The notes beneath the pieces were generated by a model. That model was not told the origin of the DNA and did not search any database. It was given only the letters and a program-made list of their open reading frames with translations. A DNA stretch of 64,000 nt from Actinopolyspora alba (lineage in GTDB: Bacteria > Actinomycetota > Actinomycetes > Mycobacteriales > Pseudonocardiaceae), in NCBI RefSeq assembly GCF_900112765.1, contig NZ_FOMZ01000017.1, positions 1 to 64,000 of the forward strand. The letters run 5' to 3'. This document shows positions 24,077 to 31,436 of the stretch, piece after piece; position 1 is the stretch's first letter, and each line of letters starts with the position of its first letter. The position numbers and the translations under genes are program-made.

Positions 24077-24265
24077 TCAGTCGAAGCGGTTGATTTTGAG
24101 GGCGGTGATGAAGGCTGTCCACTGTGTTCGGGTGGTGGTGAGGTGTCCGGCTGCGCGGTTCTTGGTGTCGCGGACGGCCGCGCCGTCGGCTAACCGCCCG
24201 ACCTCGACGCAGTTGTCGGTGTTAGTGCTGCGGGTTGACTTGCGCCAGCTGTGCGGTGTGGTCAT
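24077..24265 (-). CDS. DUF397 protein
   Basis: 62 residues. SWRKSTRSTNTDNCVEVGRL and AAVRDTKNRAAG followed by WTAFI are the standard DUF397 pattern. Such proteins are encoded next to XRE/DUF5753 regulators in actinomycetes and act as their partners. The ATG overlaps the regulator stop by four bases, with GGAGAG upstream. Confidence 0.9.
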   Translation of the reverse strand: MTTPHSWRKSTRSTNTDNCVEVGRLADGAAVRDTKNRAAGHLTTTRTQWTAFITALKINRFD

Positions 24266-25110
24266 TGTGTGCTCTCCGTTCCGTTGATGGCGTCTCCGAT
24301 GAGCTCTGTGGATTCGATCTGGCTCATGGAGACTTCGCATACCCTGTCCAGGGCGTCCAGATACGCTTGAATTTCATCGCTTTCGTGCAGGAACAATGCC
24401 GAGACCCGGTTTTCCAGATGAACGATAGGGGAGCGGGTTCCGTCGAATTCGGCAAGTGAGAACGGACCTTCGAGTCCCGGGTGCCAGCCGCATCTGGTGG
24501 GTATCACCCGTAGTTCGACGTTGTCGAGTTCGGCGTATTTGAGCAGCGCCCGTAGCTGATCGACCATGATCTCGCTGTCGCCGATCAACTGGTTGAGCAC
24601 GCCTTCACCGATGAACGCACGCAGGTGTGCCGGGGTTTTGCGGACAATGGCGTCGTGTCGTCCGATCCGCACGGCGACTCGGGTGTCGATCTCGGAGGCG
24701 GGGACTCCGCCGGTCGTCATGATCGCTCGTGCGTAATCGGCCGTCTGCAACAAGCCCGGGATGAGCAGTGGTGAGACTGTCGTGATCCGACTCGCCTCCC
24801 GTTCGATCTCCAGCAGGGTCGCCAGTTGCCGGTGCTGCTCGGGCATTCCCACGGACAACCAGTGCGAACCGTCCGGATCTCTGGCCAGGTCAGCCAGTTG
24901 TTCGCGCTGCTCGGCGGTCCCACCCACGGTGGTGAGGTAGGCGGTCACGTCCTCGGGCTTCGGCGCCCGTTGTCCACTTTCCCAGCGGGAAACCGTCGCG
25001 TGCGAGGTTTCGAGCAGCTCTGCCAGTTGCCGTAGACCCATTCCCGCCGCTTCACGCGCGGAACGCAACTCGGCGCCGAGTGCACGCGCTTTCGGGGTGG
25101 TACCAGCCAT
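24262..25110 (-). CDS. XRE-family regulator with DUF5753 domain
   Basis: 282 residues. The HTH (about 10-65) has AAGMGLRQLAELLETSHATV followed by SRWESGQR. The DUF5753 domain follows (about 100-270), with ITTVSPLLIPGLLQTADYAR and the LRVIPTRCGWHPG block. Proteins of this type pair with DUF397 and control development or local genes. It is divergent from the three-gene operon at 25259, and the two probably share a control region. ATG 25110 is chosen as the first in-frame ATG before the HTH. Confidence 0.9.
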   Translation of the reverse strand: MAGTTPKARALGAELRSAREAAGMGLRQLAELLETSHATVSRWESGQRAPKPEDVTAYLTTVGGTAEQREQLADLARDPDGSHWLSVGMPEQHRQLATLLEIEREASRITTVSPLLIPGLLQTADYARAIMTTGGVPASEIDTRVAVRIGRHDAIVRKTPAHLRAFIGEGVLNQLIGDSEIMVDQLRALLKYAELDNVELRVIPTRCGWHPGLEGPFSLAEFDGTRSPIVHLENRVSALFLHESDEIQAYLDALDRVCEVSMSQIESTELIGDAINGTESTQ

Positions 25111-25210
25111 GCACCACAGCATAACCAGCTGAACTCGGCGTTTGAAGATCACCTGATCAGGGCATTGCGGCAAATTGGTGCCCTAAAACAATCTGGTACA
25201 GAACCAAACG

Positions 25211-25232
25211 CACCACTGGTACCGGTGTGGTG
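25211..25232. promoter_or_regulatory. Imperfect 22-bp palindrome in a divergent promoter gap
   Basis: CACCACTGGTACCGG and its continuation form a near-dyad centred on GGTACC, 26 bases before the GTG at 25259. TGATCAG occurs on both sides (near 25153 and 25234). It is a candidate operator for the XRE regulator. Confidence 0.4.
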
Positions 25233-25258
25233 CTGATCAGAGTAAGGAGTGATCGCTC

Positions 25259-25516
25259 GTGTCGCATCCGTTCGTGTGGGTGCCGGGTGGTGGTGCTCGG
25301 CATGCGAGTGGGGATGTGGTGCCGCTGCCGGGGGTGGAGTTTCCGGAGGGTGTGGTGGTGTCGACGTTGTGCGGTGCCGAGGTGTCGGCGGAGACGGGTG
25401 AGGTGGCGTGGTTGTGGGGCACGTGTCGCGACTGCGACGAGCGGACTCGGGAGCTGGTCGGGTTGGAGTCGTTGGCCGAGGTCGAGCGGCGCGCCGGAAG
25501 GGTGGTGCGGTCGTGA
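25259..25516 (+). CDS. Small zinc-finger-like protein
   Basis: 85 residues from GTG 25259, with AAGGAG 9 bases upstream. Possible zinc ligands are H3 and H15, then C38, and C55 and C58 in GTCRDC. This is the arrangement of small actinobacterial zinc-finger proteins of unknown function. It is the first gene of a three-gene operon with four-base overlaps, divergent from the XRE gene. Confidence 0.7.
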   Translation: MSHPFVWVPGGGARHASGDVVPLPGVEFPEGVVVSTLCGAEVSAETGEVAWLWGTCRDCDERTRELVGLESLAEVERRAGRVVRS

Positions 25517-25758
25517 CCGGTGAGCGGGCGAGGTTGGTGATCGCGCTGCGGCACGAGCGGTGGGTGCTGGAGCGGGTGGCCTACGACTTGGCTGGTGGTC
25601 GGGCTACGGCGCGGCAGTGCGCGGAGACGGCGGTGGTGCTGGAGCGGGTGGCGCGGCAGCTGCGGGAGCACGCGGCGGCGGTCTCGTTCGGTGGTGGGCC
25701 CGTGGATGGTGTGGTCGATGCGGGTGTGCTGGGTGATGAGGGTGGTGGTGCCCGGTGA
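25513..25758 (+). CDS. Small helical protein of unknown function
   Basis: 81 residues from GTG 25513, overlapping the previous stop (GTGA). Residues 5-55 are predicted helical by eye (LVIALRHERWVLERVAYDL, then VVLERVARQLREHAAA). The tail is Gly-rich. No family recognised. Its stop overlaps the next start. Confidence 0.65.
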   Translation: MTGERARLVIALRHERWVLERVAYDLAGGRATARQCAETAVVLERVARQLREHAAAVSFGGGPVDGVVDAGVLGDEGGGAR

Positions 25759-26204
25759 TGGTGGGTTCGGTGTGGCCGGTGGGTGCCGCGTTGGTGTTGG
25801 CCGGGGTAACGGTGGTGTTGCGGTGCTGGTCGCGGCGGGGCGCCTGGCGTCCGCGCCATGCCGGGGGCAGTGGTCCGGCGGCACGCGGGTTGGCGGCGTT
25901 GCGATTGCGGCCGTATTTCCGGGAGGAGCGGCCCACGGTGGAGTTGATCGGGTGGCCGCTGGTTGATCCGGATGAGCAGCCGCACCTGTTCGCCCCGGCG
26001 GTGCCGGGGCCGGTGGCGCCGTCGGTGGTTCCCGCTGCTGCCGAGGCTGGTGCGGCGGCTGGTACCGCGACCGGTACCGGACTTGCTGCCGGGGCCGGGG
26101 AGCCCTGGAGTGTCGAGCCGGGGCCCGGGAGCGTGGCCGAGCATCCGGACCTGGTCGTCATGGGCCGGGTGCTGGCCGGGTTGCGGCGGCTCCAGAGGCC
26201 CTGA
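25758..26204 (+). CDS. Small membrane-anchored protein of unknown function
   Basis: 148 residues. One hydrophobic segment (about 4-20), then a basic stretch, YFREERPTVELIGWPLVDPD, and an Ala/Gly/Pro-rich low-complexity region, ending in a short helix MGRVLAGLRRLQ. ATG 25758 (or GTG 25755) overlaps the previous stop. It is probably anchored in the membrane with a cytosolic C-terminus. No family recognised. Confidence 0.6.
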   Translation: MVGSVWPVGAALVLAGVTVVLRCWSRRGAWRPRHAGGSGPAARGLAALRLRPYFREERPTVELIGWPLVDPDEQPHLFAPAVPGPVAPSVVPAAAEAGAAAGTATGTGLAAGAGEPWSVEPGPGSVAEHPDLVVMGRVLAGLRRLQRP

Positions 26205-26317
26205 ACCCCTCCGAGCTCCGGCATCGCCGCCTTGGCGCGGCCCGCGGTCATGGTCCGGGTGTCCCGACCAGCCCCCGACACAGTGGCGGGACACCCGGGC
26301 CGCCCCGACCTGGACCT

Positions 26318-26342
26318 CGTCAATTTCTCGAGAAATCGACGC
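26318..26342. repeat. ATTTCKCGMGAAAT palindrome, copy 2
   Basis: Core at 26323-26336 (ATTTCTCGAGAAAT), flanks CGTCA and CGACG. It lies in the 291-base convergent gap between the unknown operon and the methyltransferase gene, 56 bases from copy 3 and in the same orientation. Confidence 0.85.
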
Positions 26343-26374
26343 GAGGGATGCCGGGGCGCCTGGCCTCGGCGGGC

Positions 26375-26396
26375 GTCAATTTCTCGAGAAATCGCC
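26375..26396. repeat. ATTTCKCGMGAAAT palindrome, copy 3
   Basis: Core at 26379-26392 (ATTTCTCGAGAAAT), flanks GTCA and CGCC. It is a direct repeat of copy 2 with the same core. Confidence 0.85.
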
Positions 26397-26419
26397 GGGA
26401 GGGTGGCGGGGAGAGCGGC

Positions 26420-26485
26420 GCTGGAAGAGGACCGGGACCTTGGAAGAGGGCTGGGACCTTGGAAGAGGACTGGGATCTCGGAAGA
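26420..26485. repeat. 19-bp tandem repeat, about 3.5 units
   Basis: The unit CTTGGAAGAGGRCTGGGAC starts at about 26421, 26439 and 26458, and a partial unit begins at 26477. It abuts the 3' end of the methyltransferase gene. Confidence 0.75.
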
Positions 26486-26495
26486 CGACGAGATT

Positions 26496-27131
26496 CTAGG
26501 GCTTGCGGGCGAGCAGCAGCTGGTGCTGCTCGGTCTCGGCACCGCTCCGTCCGGTGGGGACGAACGGTTCCGAGCTGTCCCGCAGCACCTCCAGGCCCGC
26601 CCGCTCCAGCAGCCGCGGCCACTCCTCGGCGGCGAAGCTGGTGGCGTGGATCGGGTACCCCAGAAAGCGCACCACCCGCTGCTCGATGTCGCCGGGCACC
26701 GTCAGCAGCGCGAACACGCCACCCGGCGCGAGCCAGCCCCGCACCCGCTCCAGCATGGTGCGGATCTCCGCGCGCGACAGCGTCAGGAACGAGAAGAACG
26801 CCACCACCGCGTGCAGCGACCCCGGCGGAAAGTCCCGGTCGCGGATGTCGGTGAGCTCGAACCGCGCCCCCGGCACCCGCTGTCGAGCCAGCTCGATCAT
26901 GGTGGCCGAGACGTCCAGGCCGGTCACCTCGAACCCCGCGCCGGACAGCCGCTCCGAGACCGGGCGGCCGGTGCCGCTGCCCAGGTCCAGCACCTCGTCA
27001 CCGGGCCGCAGCCGCGCCAGCAGCTCGTGCAGCCCCTGCCACACCAGCGGCGCCTCGTGGAACGCCGCCTCGTAGTCGGCCCCGAGCTCGTCGAACACCT
27101 CGGCCGGGTCCAGCACACCGTCCGAATCCAC
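26496..27131 (-). CDS. Class I SAM-dependent methyltransferase
   Basis: 211 residues. The SAM motif VLDLGSGTGRP is followed by GLDVSATMIELARQRVP and a later ADLHAVVAF-type strand (here SLHAVVAFFSFLTL). This is the Methyltransf_11/25 layout. GTG 27131 follows GGAG by 5 bases; the frame is open further upstream, but codon use and the ribosome site favour this start. The substrate is unknown. The convergent partner and the tandem repeat lie just beyond its stop. Confidence 0.8.
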   Translation of the reverse strand: MDSDGVLDPAEVFDELGADYEAAFHEAPLVWQGLHELLARLRPGDEVLDLGSGTGRPVSERLSGAGFEVTGLDVSATMIELARQRVPGARFELTDIRDRDFPPGSLHAVVAFFSFLTLSRAEIRTMLERVRGWLAPGGVFALLTVPGDIEQRVVRFLGYPIHATSFAAEEWPRLLERAGLEVLRDSSEPFVPTGRSGAETEQHQLLLARKP

Positions 27132-27339
27132 GTCGACTCCAAGGTGTAGGCGACGGTTACCGCCTTCGATGCTGCGGCGAAACCGACGCCGCGTCCCGCA
27201 GAAACGCCGGAACCGACGGAGAACGCGGCGGTAACTCGCTGCTCCGAGAGTTCGCGGGGAGCCCCGGTGAACACCGGCGACTCCCCGCGTCCGAATCAGC
27301 TCCGCAGGTCGTACCCGCTCCGCGACGGTGCCGCGCTCG

Positions 27340-28635
27340 TCAACTCCTGGCCCCGGCCACGGACTCGTTCGAGCCCGCCCGTTCCGAGGCCGTGACCTCG
27401 GCCGAATCCTCGGCGTGCGAGGCGGGCCGCGCCGCGATCGCCACCGCGAGCGCACCCAGCGCGCCGATGGCCGCGAAGGCGTAGAAGCCCCACGGGTAGG
27501 CGATACCGGCCGTGAGCAGCGCACCACCGATCAGCGGGCCGCTGATCGCGCCGATGCGCCCCACACCGGTGGTCCAGCCCAGCCCGGTGGCCCTGCTGTC
27601 CACCGGGTAGCTGCGCCCCACGAACGCGTAGACCAGCACCTGGGCGCTGAACACGAAGAACCCGGCGAAGAACACCGCCGCGTAGAGCCCGAAGGCGGGC
27701 AGCCGGACGCTGAGCAGCGCCAGCATCACGGCGGCCGCGCCGAACCAGGCGACCGTGGAGCCCTTCACGCCCGCCTTGTCCGCCACGCGACCGGCCACGA
27801 CCAGGCCGACCACCGCACCGGCGTTGAGCGTCAGCAGCAGCCCCAACGAGGTCCCCAGCGGGTACCCGGCGCTGCGCATGATCTCCGGCAGCCAGGTGTT
27901 GAGCCCGTACACCAGGATCAGCCCCAGGAACGAGGTGATCCAGAAGGCCAGCGTGGAGCGGGCCATGCCGTCGCGGAACAGCAGCGTGATGCTCTGCCGC
28001 GCCGAGGCGCCGTGCGACTCGGTGGACTTCGCCGCCTTGGCCCGGAAGACCTCGGACTCGGGCAGGTAGCGCCACATCAGCGGCACCAGCACCACGGCGG
28101 GCAGCGCCCCCGCCACGAACATGGCGTGCCACCCGAGGTTCGGGATCAGCGCGATGCCCAGCAGCGCGGTCAGCACCGCGCCCACGTGATAGCCCGTCAT
28201 GATCGTGGTGGTGGCGCTGCTGCGCCACGAGCCCCGCGCGTACTCGGTGGTCAGCGTGATCGCGGTCGGCAGGCAGCCACCCAGTCCCAGCCCGGCCAGG
28301 AACCGCAGCAGCCCGAACACGAACACCGAGGGAGCCACCGCGCACAGCAGCGTGAACAGCGAGAAGGTGGTCACCGCCACCAGCAGCACCTTGCGGCGCC
28401 CGATCAGGTCCGTGACCGTTCCGATCGTCAGCGCGCCGACCATCATGCCGATCAGCCCGACCGTGGAGACCACCGACGCGCTCGCTGGCGTCAGCCCCCA
28501 CACGTCGTTCTCGAGCATCACGGGCAGCACCGATCCGAGCACCACCAGATCGAAGCCGTCCAGCAGCACCGCCGCCCAACACAACGGCAGCACCCAAGCG
28601 GCGCCCGCGCGGCTCGTCGTCTCAACACCCGACAC
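27340..28635 (-). CDS. MFS aromatic acid:H+ symporter (AAHS family)
   Basis: 431 residues, 12 membrane segments. DGFDLVVLGSVLPVM in the first segment and TDLIGRRK between segments 2 and 3 are AAHS signatures, as in BenK and PcaK. It should import a benzoate- or protocatechuate-like acid driven by protons. No catabolic enzyme for such a substrate is nearby. It is divergent from a LysR gene that probably controls it through the paired operators at 28783-28825. Confidence 0.87.
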   Translation of the reverse strand: MSGVETTSRAGAAWVLPLCWAAVLLDGFDLVVLGSVLPVMLENDVWGLTPASASVVSTVGLIGMMVGALTIGTVTDLIGRRKVLLVAVTTFSLFTLLCAVAPSVFVFGLLRFLAGLGLGGCLPTAITLTTEYARGSWRSSATTTIMTGYHVGAVLTALLGIALIPNLGWHAMFVAGALPAVVLVPLMWRYLPESEVFRAKAAKSTESHGASARQSITLLFRDGMARSTLAFWITSFLGLILVYGLNTWLPEIMRSAGYPLGTSLGLLLTLNAGAVVGLVVAGRVADKAGVKGSTVAWFGAAAVMLALLSVRLPAFGLYAAVFFAGFFVFSAQVLVYAFVGRSYPVDSRATGLGWTTGVGRIGAISGPLIGGALLTAGIAYPWGFYAFAAIGALGALAVAIAARPASHAEDSAEVTASERAGSNESVAGARS

Positions 28636-28782
28636 AGCACTCTCCTAGCTGGGTTGGACGTGGTTGGAAGTTCCGGCCGGTCACACCGTCGCCCCGCCCG
28701 GTCGGCGTCGCGTGGTCGCGGCGTCGCGCGGCGTGTCCTCGGGTCCGAACGGGATGGTGACCGTCGGGTAGCAGCCTGACTT

Positions 28783-28825
28783 TGACGTAAGTCATATGTC
28801 CAATACCATCTCGTGACGGTAGTCA
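28783..28825. promoter_or_regulatory. Paired LysR-type operator sites
   Basis: TGACGTAAGTCA (28783-28794) and TGACGGTAGTCA (28814-28825) both fit TGAC-N4-GTCA. They start 31 bases apart, close to three helical turns. They lie between the divergent transporter and LysR genes. Confidence 0.65.
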
Positions 28826-28862
28826 TACGATCAAAATATGCGGAACGGCTGTGCTGCGACGG

Positions 28863-29777
28863 ATGGCGGAAGTGGAACTACGACACCTGCGGTATTTCGT
28901 GACCATCGCGGAGGAGCAGAGCCTCACCCGCGCGGCAGCGCGATTGCACATCGCGCAACCTCCGTTGAGCGCGCAGCTGCGCAAGCTCGAAACGGAGCTG
29001 GGAACCACCCTCGTGCACCGCACCGCGCGCGGCGCGCAGCTCACCGAGGCGGGCAAGGTGCTGCTGGAGGAGGCGCGGCGCATCCTGCACGAGGTGGAAC
29101 AGGCGGGCCGGATGACCCGGGAGGTGGGCAGCGGGCTGGTGGGCAGGCTGGCGCTCGGGTTCATCCCCTCCGCGTCGAACGCGGTGCTGCCGCCCATGCT
29201 GCGCCGGTTCAAGGCCGAGTACCCCGACGTGACGCTGCACCTGCAGGAGATGCGTCCCGACGAGATCGTGGACCGGTTGCACGACCGGCGGATCGACGCC
29301 GGGCTGTTCTACCTCCCGTTCGAGGACCCCGCGCTGCACGTCCGACCGGTGGCCGAGGAGTCGCTGCTGCTCGCGCTGCCCGCCACGCACCGGCTGACCG
29401 ACCGGGAGCGGGTGCGGCTCGACGAGGTCTCCGACGAACCGTTCATCCTGCCCGCCCGCCACGGCAGCATGCCGGGGCTTTACGCGATCGTGGTCGAGGC
29501 CTGCGAACGCGCCGGTTTCACCCCTCGGGTGGTGCAGCGCGACGTCTGGCTGATGCAGACCATCGTCGGGCTCGTGGCCGGTGGCATGGGGGTGGCGGTG
29601 GTGCCCGCCTCGATGCGCAGCCTGCAGCGCGCCGGTGCCGTATTCCTGACGCTGAGCGACGTCGGGGAGCGGGCCCAGACCGCGATCTCGTGGCGGCGCG
29701 GCAGCACACCGCCGGTGCTGCGGTCCTTCCTGGACATCGTCACGGGATCGTCCAGCGGGGTCGGCCCCGACGAGTAG
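28863..29777 (+). CDS. LysR-family transcriptional regulator
   Basis: 304 residues. The N-terminal HTH has ELRHLRYFVTIAEEQSLTRA and HIAQPPLSAQLRKLE, followed by a coiled linker. The effector domain (about 90-300) has GFIPSASNAVLPPML, with a late GMGVAVVPAS. The CatR/BenM-like features fit control by an aromatic acid. ATG 28863 begins MAEVELRHLRYF, the normal family start. It is expected to control the adjacent AAHS transporter and itself. Confidence 0.9.
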   Translation: MAEVELRHLRYFVTIAEEQSLTRAAARLHIAQPPLSAQLRKLETELGTTLVHRTARGAQLTEAGKVLLEEARRILHEVEQAGRMTREVGSGLVGRLALGFIPSASNAVLPPMLRRFKAEYPDVTLHLQEMRPDEIVDRLHDRRIDAGLFYLPFEDPALHVRPVAEESLLLALPATHRLTDRERVRLDEVSDEPFILPARHGSMPGLYAIVVEACERAGFTPRVVQRDVWLMQTIVGLVAGGMGVAVVPASMRSLQRAGAVFLTLSDVGERAQTAISWRRGSTPPVLRSFLDIVTGSSSGVGPDE

Positions 29778-29907
29778 CTCCCCAGGCGAGTAGCTCCCGA
29801 AGAGGTTTCGCGACCGCGGTTTTCCCGAGGTTGCGACGCTGCTCCGATCGGCTCGTGTTCCCGCCGTGCTGTGGACCACGGTGGGAACACGACCTATACG
29901 TCGTGCC

Positions 29908-30081
29908 ATGCGTGCCGACTGGCGGGTGGAGTTCACCGGGCGAATCCTGCTGCTCGGCCACGGCCGCGACGGTTGGTGGACCGGGACGAGTCTGGACATC
30001 CAACAGGCGCGTTCCCCGGTGCCGTGGCAGAACGCCACCACGCTGCAGGTCGCGACTTCGGCGCTCGGTGCGCTGCGCTGA
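29908..30081 (+). CDS. Possible small protein of 57 residues
   Basis: Starts MRADWRVEFTGRILLLGHGR and continues WWTGTSLDIQQ, with G/C-rich third positions. No ribosome site is clear and no family is recognised. It is the only gene I can propose in the 513-base gap 29778-30290. Confidence 0.4.
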   Translation: MRADWRVEFTGRILLLGHGRDGWWTGTSLDIQQARSPVPWQNATTLQVATSALGALR

Positions 30082-30290
30082 AACGCCGCGCCGGTTCGGA
30101 GACCCTCCCGCCCGCCGTACCCCGATTCCGGATCGGACACTCCCGCACGGCACGGGTTCCGGTGCCGCGCTTCGGTGTCCCAACCACCGGACGCGCGGCG
30201 AATCGTGTCCACCGACACGTGGTCGATCTCCGCTGCACCCGGCATGGTGGCGGAAGTCGTACGCGGTGTATCGAGAAGGTGTGAACGAGT

Positions 30291-31436
30291 ATGACCGTTC
30301 CGACCAGCCCCACCTCCGTCGAGGACGAGGTCGTCGAGGAGCTCTGCTCGGCCGCTTTCGCGGGGTTGCGCAGGAGGGACCAACGGCGTCGCGGTGAGCA
30401 GTACGTCCGTGGCCTGCTGTCCAGCACCGGTCGTCGCTCCATCCGCAACATCGCGACGAGCGTCGGTGGCGCGGCCGCGGCGCAGAACCTGCACCACTTC
30501 GTGCACAGCTCCACCTGGGACTGGAACGCGGTGCGCGAACTGCTGCTGAGCCACCTGCGGGAGCGGATCACCCCGGCCGCCTGGGTGGTGAGTCCACTGT
30601 CCATACCGAAGAACGGGGACCACTCGGTCGGCGTGCTCTCGTGTGCCAACAAACAGCAGGCGTTCGGGCTGTGGTTGACCGACGAGAGTTCCGCCTTCCC
30701 GGTCGATTGGCGGCTCTACCTGACCACGGAGTGGCTGGCGGACCGGAACCGCCGCAGCAGGGCGGCGATCCCCAGCGGGGCGGGTGCGGAGACCCTGGGG
30801 CAGTCCGTGGCCAACGTGGCTTTCGAGGCCGCCCGACGCTGGGGACCGCTGGACGCCCCGGTGGTGTTCGACAACGACTCCGTCGACCTCGACCTGTTCG
30901 GCACCGGTCTCGCCGCCGCTCCGTTCCCCTTCCTGATGCGGGTGCGTGCGGACAACCGTTTCGTGGTCACCGACCCGACACTGCCCGGCTACGGTTCCGT
31001 TCCCACGACGGCGCGGCGACTGCTCGAAGCCGTGCGGGGGCTGCGCGGCGACGTGGAGTGGACCGATCCCGTGACCCGCCGTCGACACACCAGTGCGGCG
31101 GTGACCGTTCCGGTGGAGCCGATCCCACGACGACCGGACGGCGGCCCCGATACCGGCAAGCGGCGGATGCTGCGTCTGGTCGGGGAGTGGTCGGATCCGC
31201 GAAACCCACCGGAGCGGATGTGGCTGACGAACGCACGCACCCCGTCGGTCGATGCTCTGCTGCGGAGCGGCAAGCTCCCCCGGCGGGTCGCCCGCGACAG
31301 CGAGGAGATCGGCGGGACCGTCGGCATTCGCGACTTCGAGGGGCGTACCTATCCCGGTTGGCACCGCCACATCACGCTGGCCTCGCTGGCCCACACCGCT
31401 CGTGTGCTGTCAAGGGACAGGACGGCGGACTACTGA
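30291..31436 (+). CDS. IS701-like transposase-derived protein lacking the first catalytic Asp
   Basis: 381 residues, full length for the IS701/DDE family. The family frame is intact: AAAAQNLHHFVHSSTWDW, PKNGDHSVGV, and the C-terminal FEGRTYPGWHRH followed by ITLASLAH. The first DDE position, normally in a WV(V/I)DDTGF block, is WVVSPLSI with S101. D194 (VVFDN) and E350 (DFEGR) are kept. No flanking inverted repeats or duplicated target were seen. The ORF is uninterrupted, with GAAGG upstream, so the protein is probably made but cannot transpose. A regulatory or DNA-binding role is possible. Its end overlaps the convergent MFS gene by 7 bases. Confidence 0.78.
   Translation: MTVPTSPTSVEDEVVEELCSAAFAGLRRRDQRRRGEQYVRGLLSSTGRRSIRNIATSVGGAAAAQNLHHFVHSSTWDWNAVRELLLSHLRERITPAAWVVSPLSIPKNGDHSVGVLSCANKQQAFGLWLTDESSAFPVDWRLYLTTEWLADRNRRSRAAIPSGAGAETLGQSVANVAFEAARRWGPLDAPVVFDNDSVDLDLFGTGLAAAPFPFLMRVRADNRFVVTDPTLPGYGSVPTTARRLLEAVRGLRGDVEWTDPVTRRRHTSAAVTVPVEPIPRRPDGGPDTGKRRMLRLVGEWSDPRNPPERMWLTNARTPSVDALLRSGKLPRRVARDSEEIGGTVGIRDFEGRTYPGWHRHITLASLAHTARVLSRDRTADY

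Noticed and set aside
26420-26485. Tandem repeats as a CRISPR array
   Set aside because: Units are 19 bases and directly adjacent with no spacers. No cas genes are nearby.
28878-31394. 838-codon minus-strand frame opposite LysR and the transposase-like gene
   Set aside because: It is His/Gly/Arg-rich antisense of two recognisable plus-strand genes.
30291-31436. Intact insertion sequence
   Set aside because: No terminal inverted repeats or target duplication seen, and the first catalytic Asp is missing.
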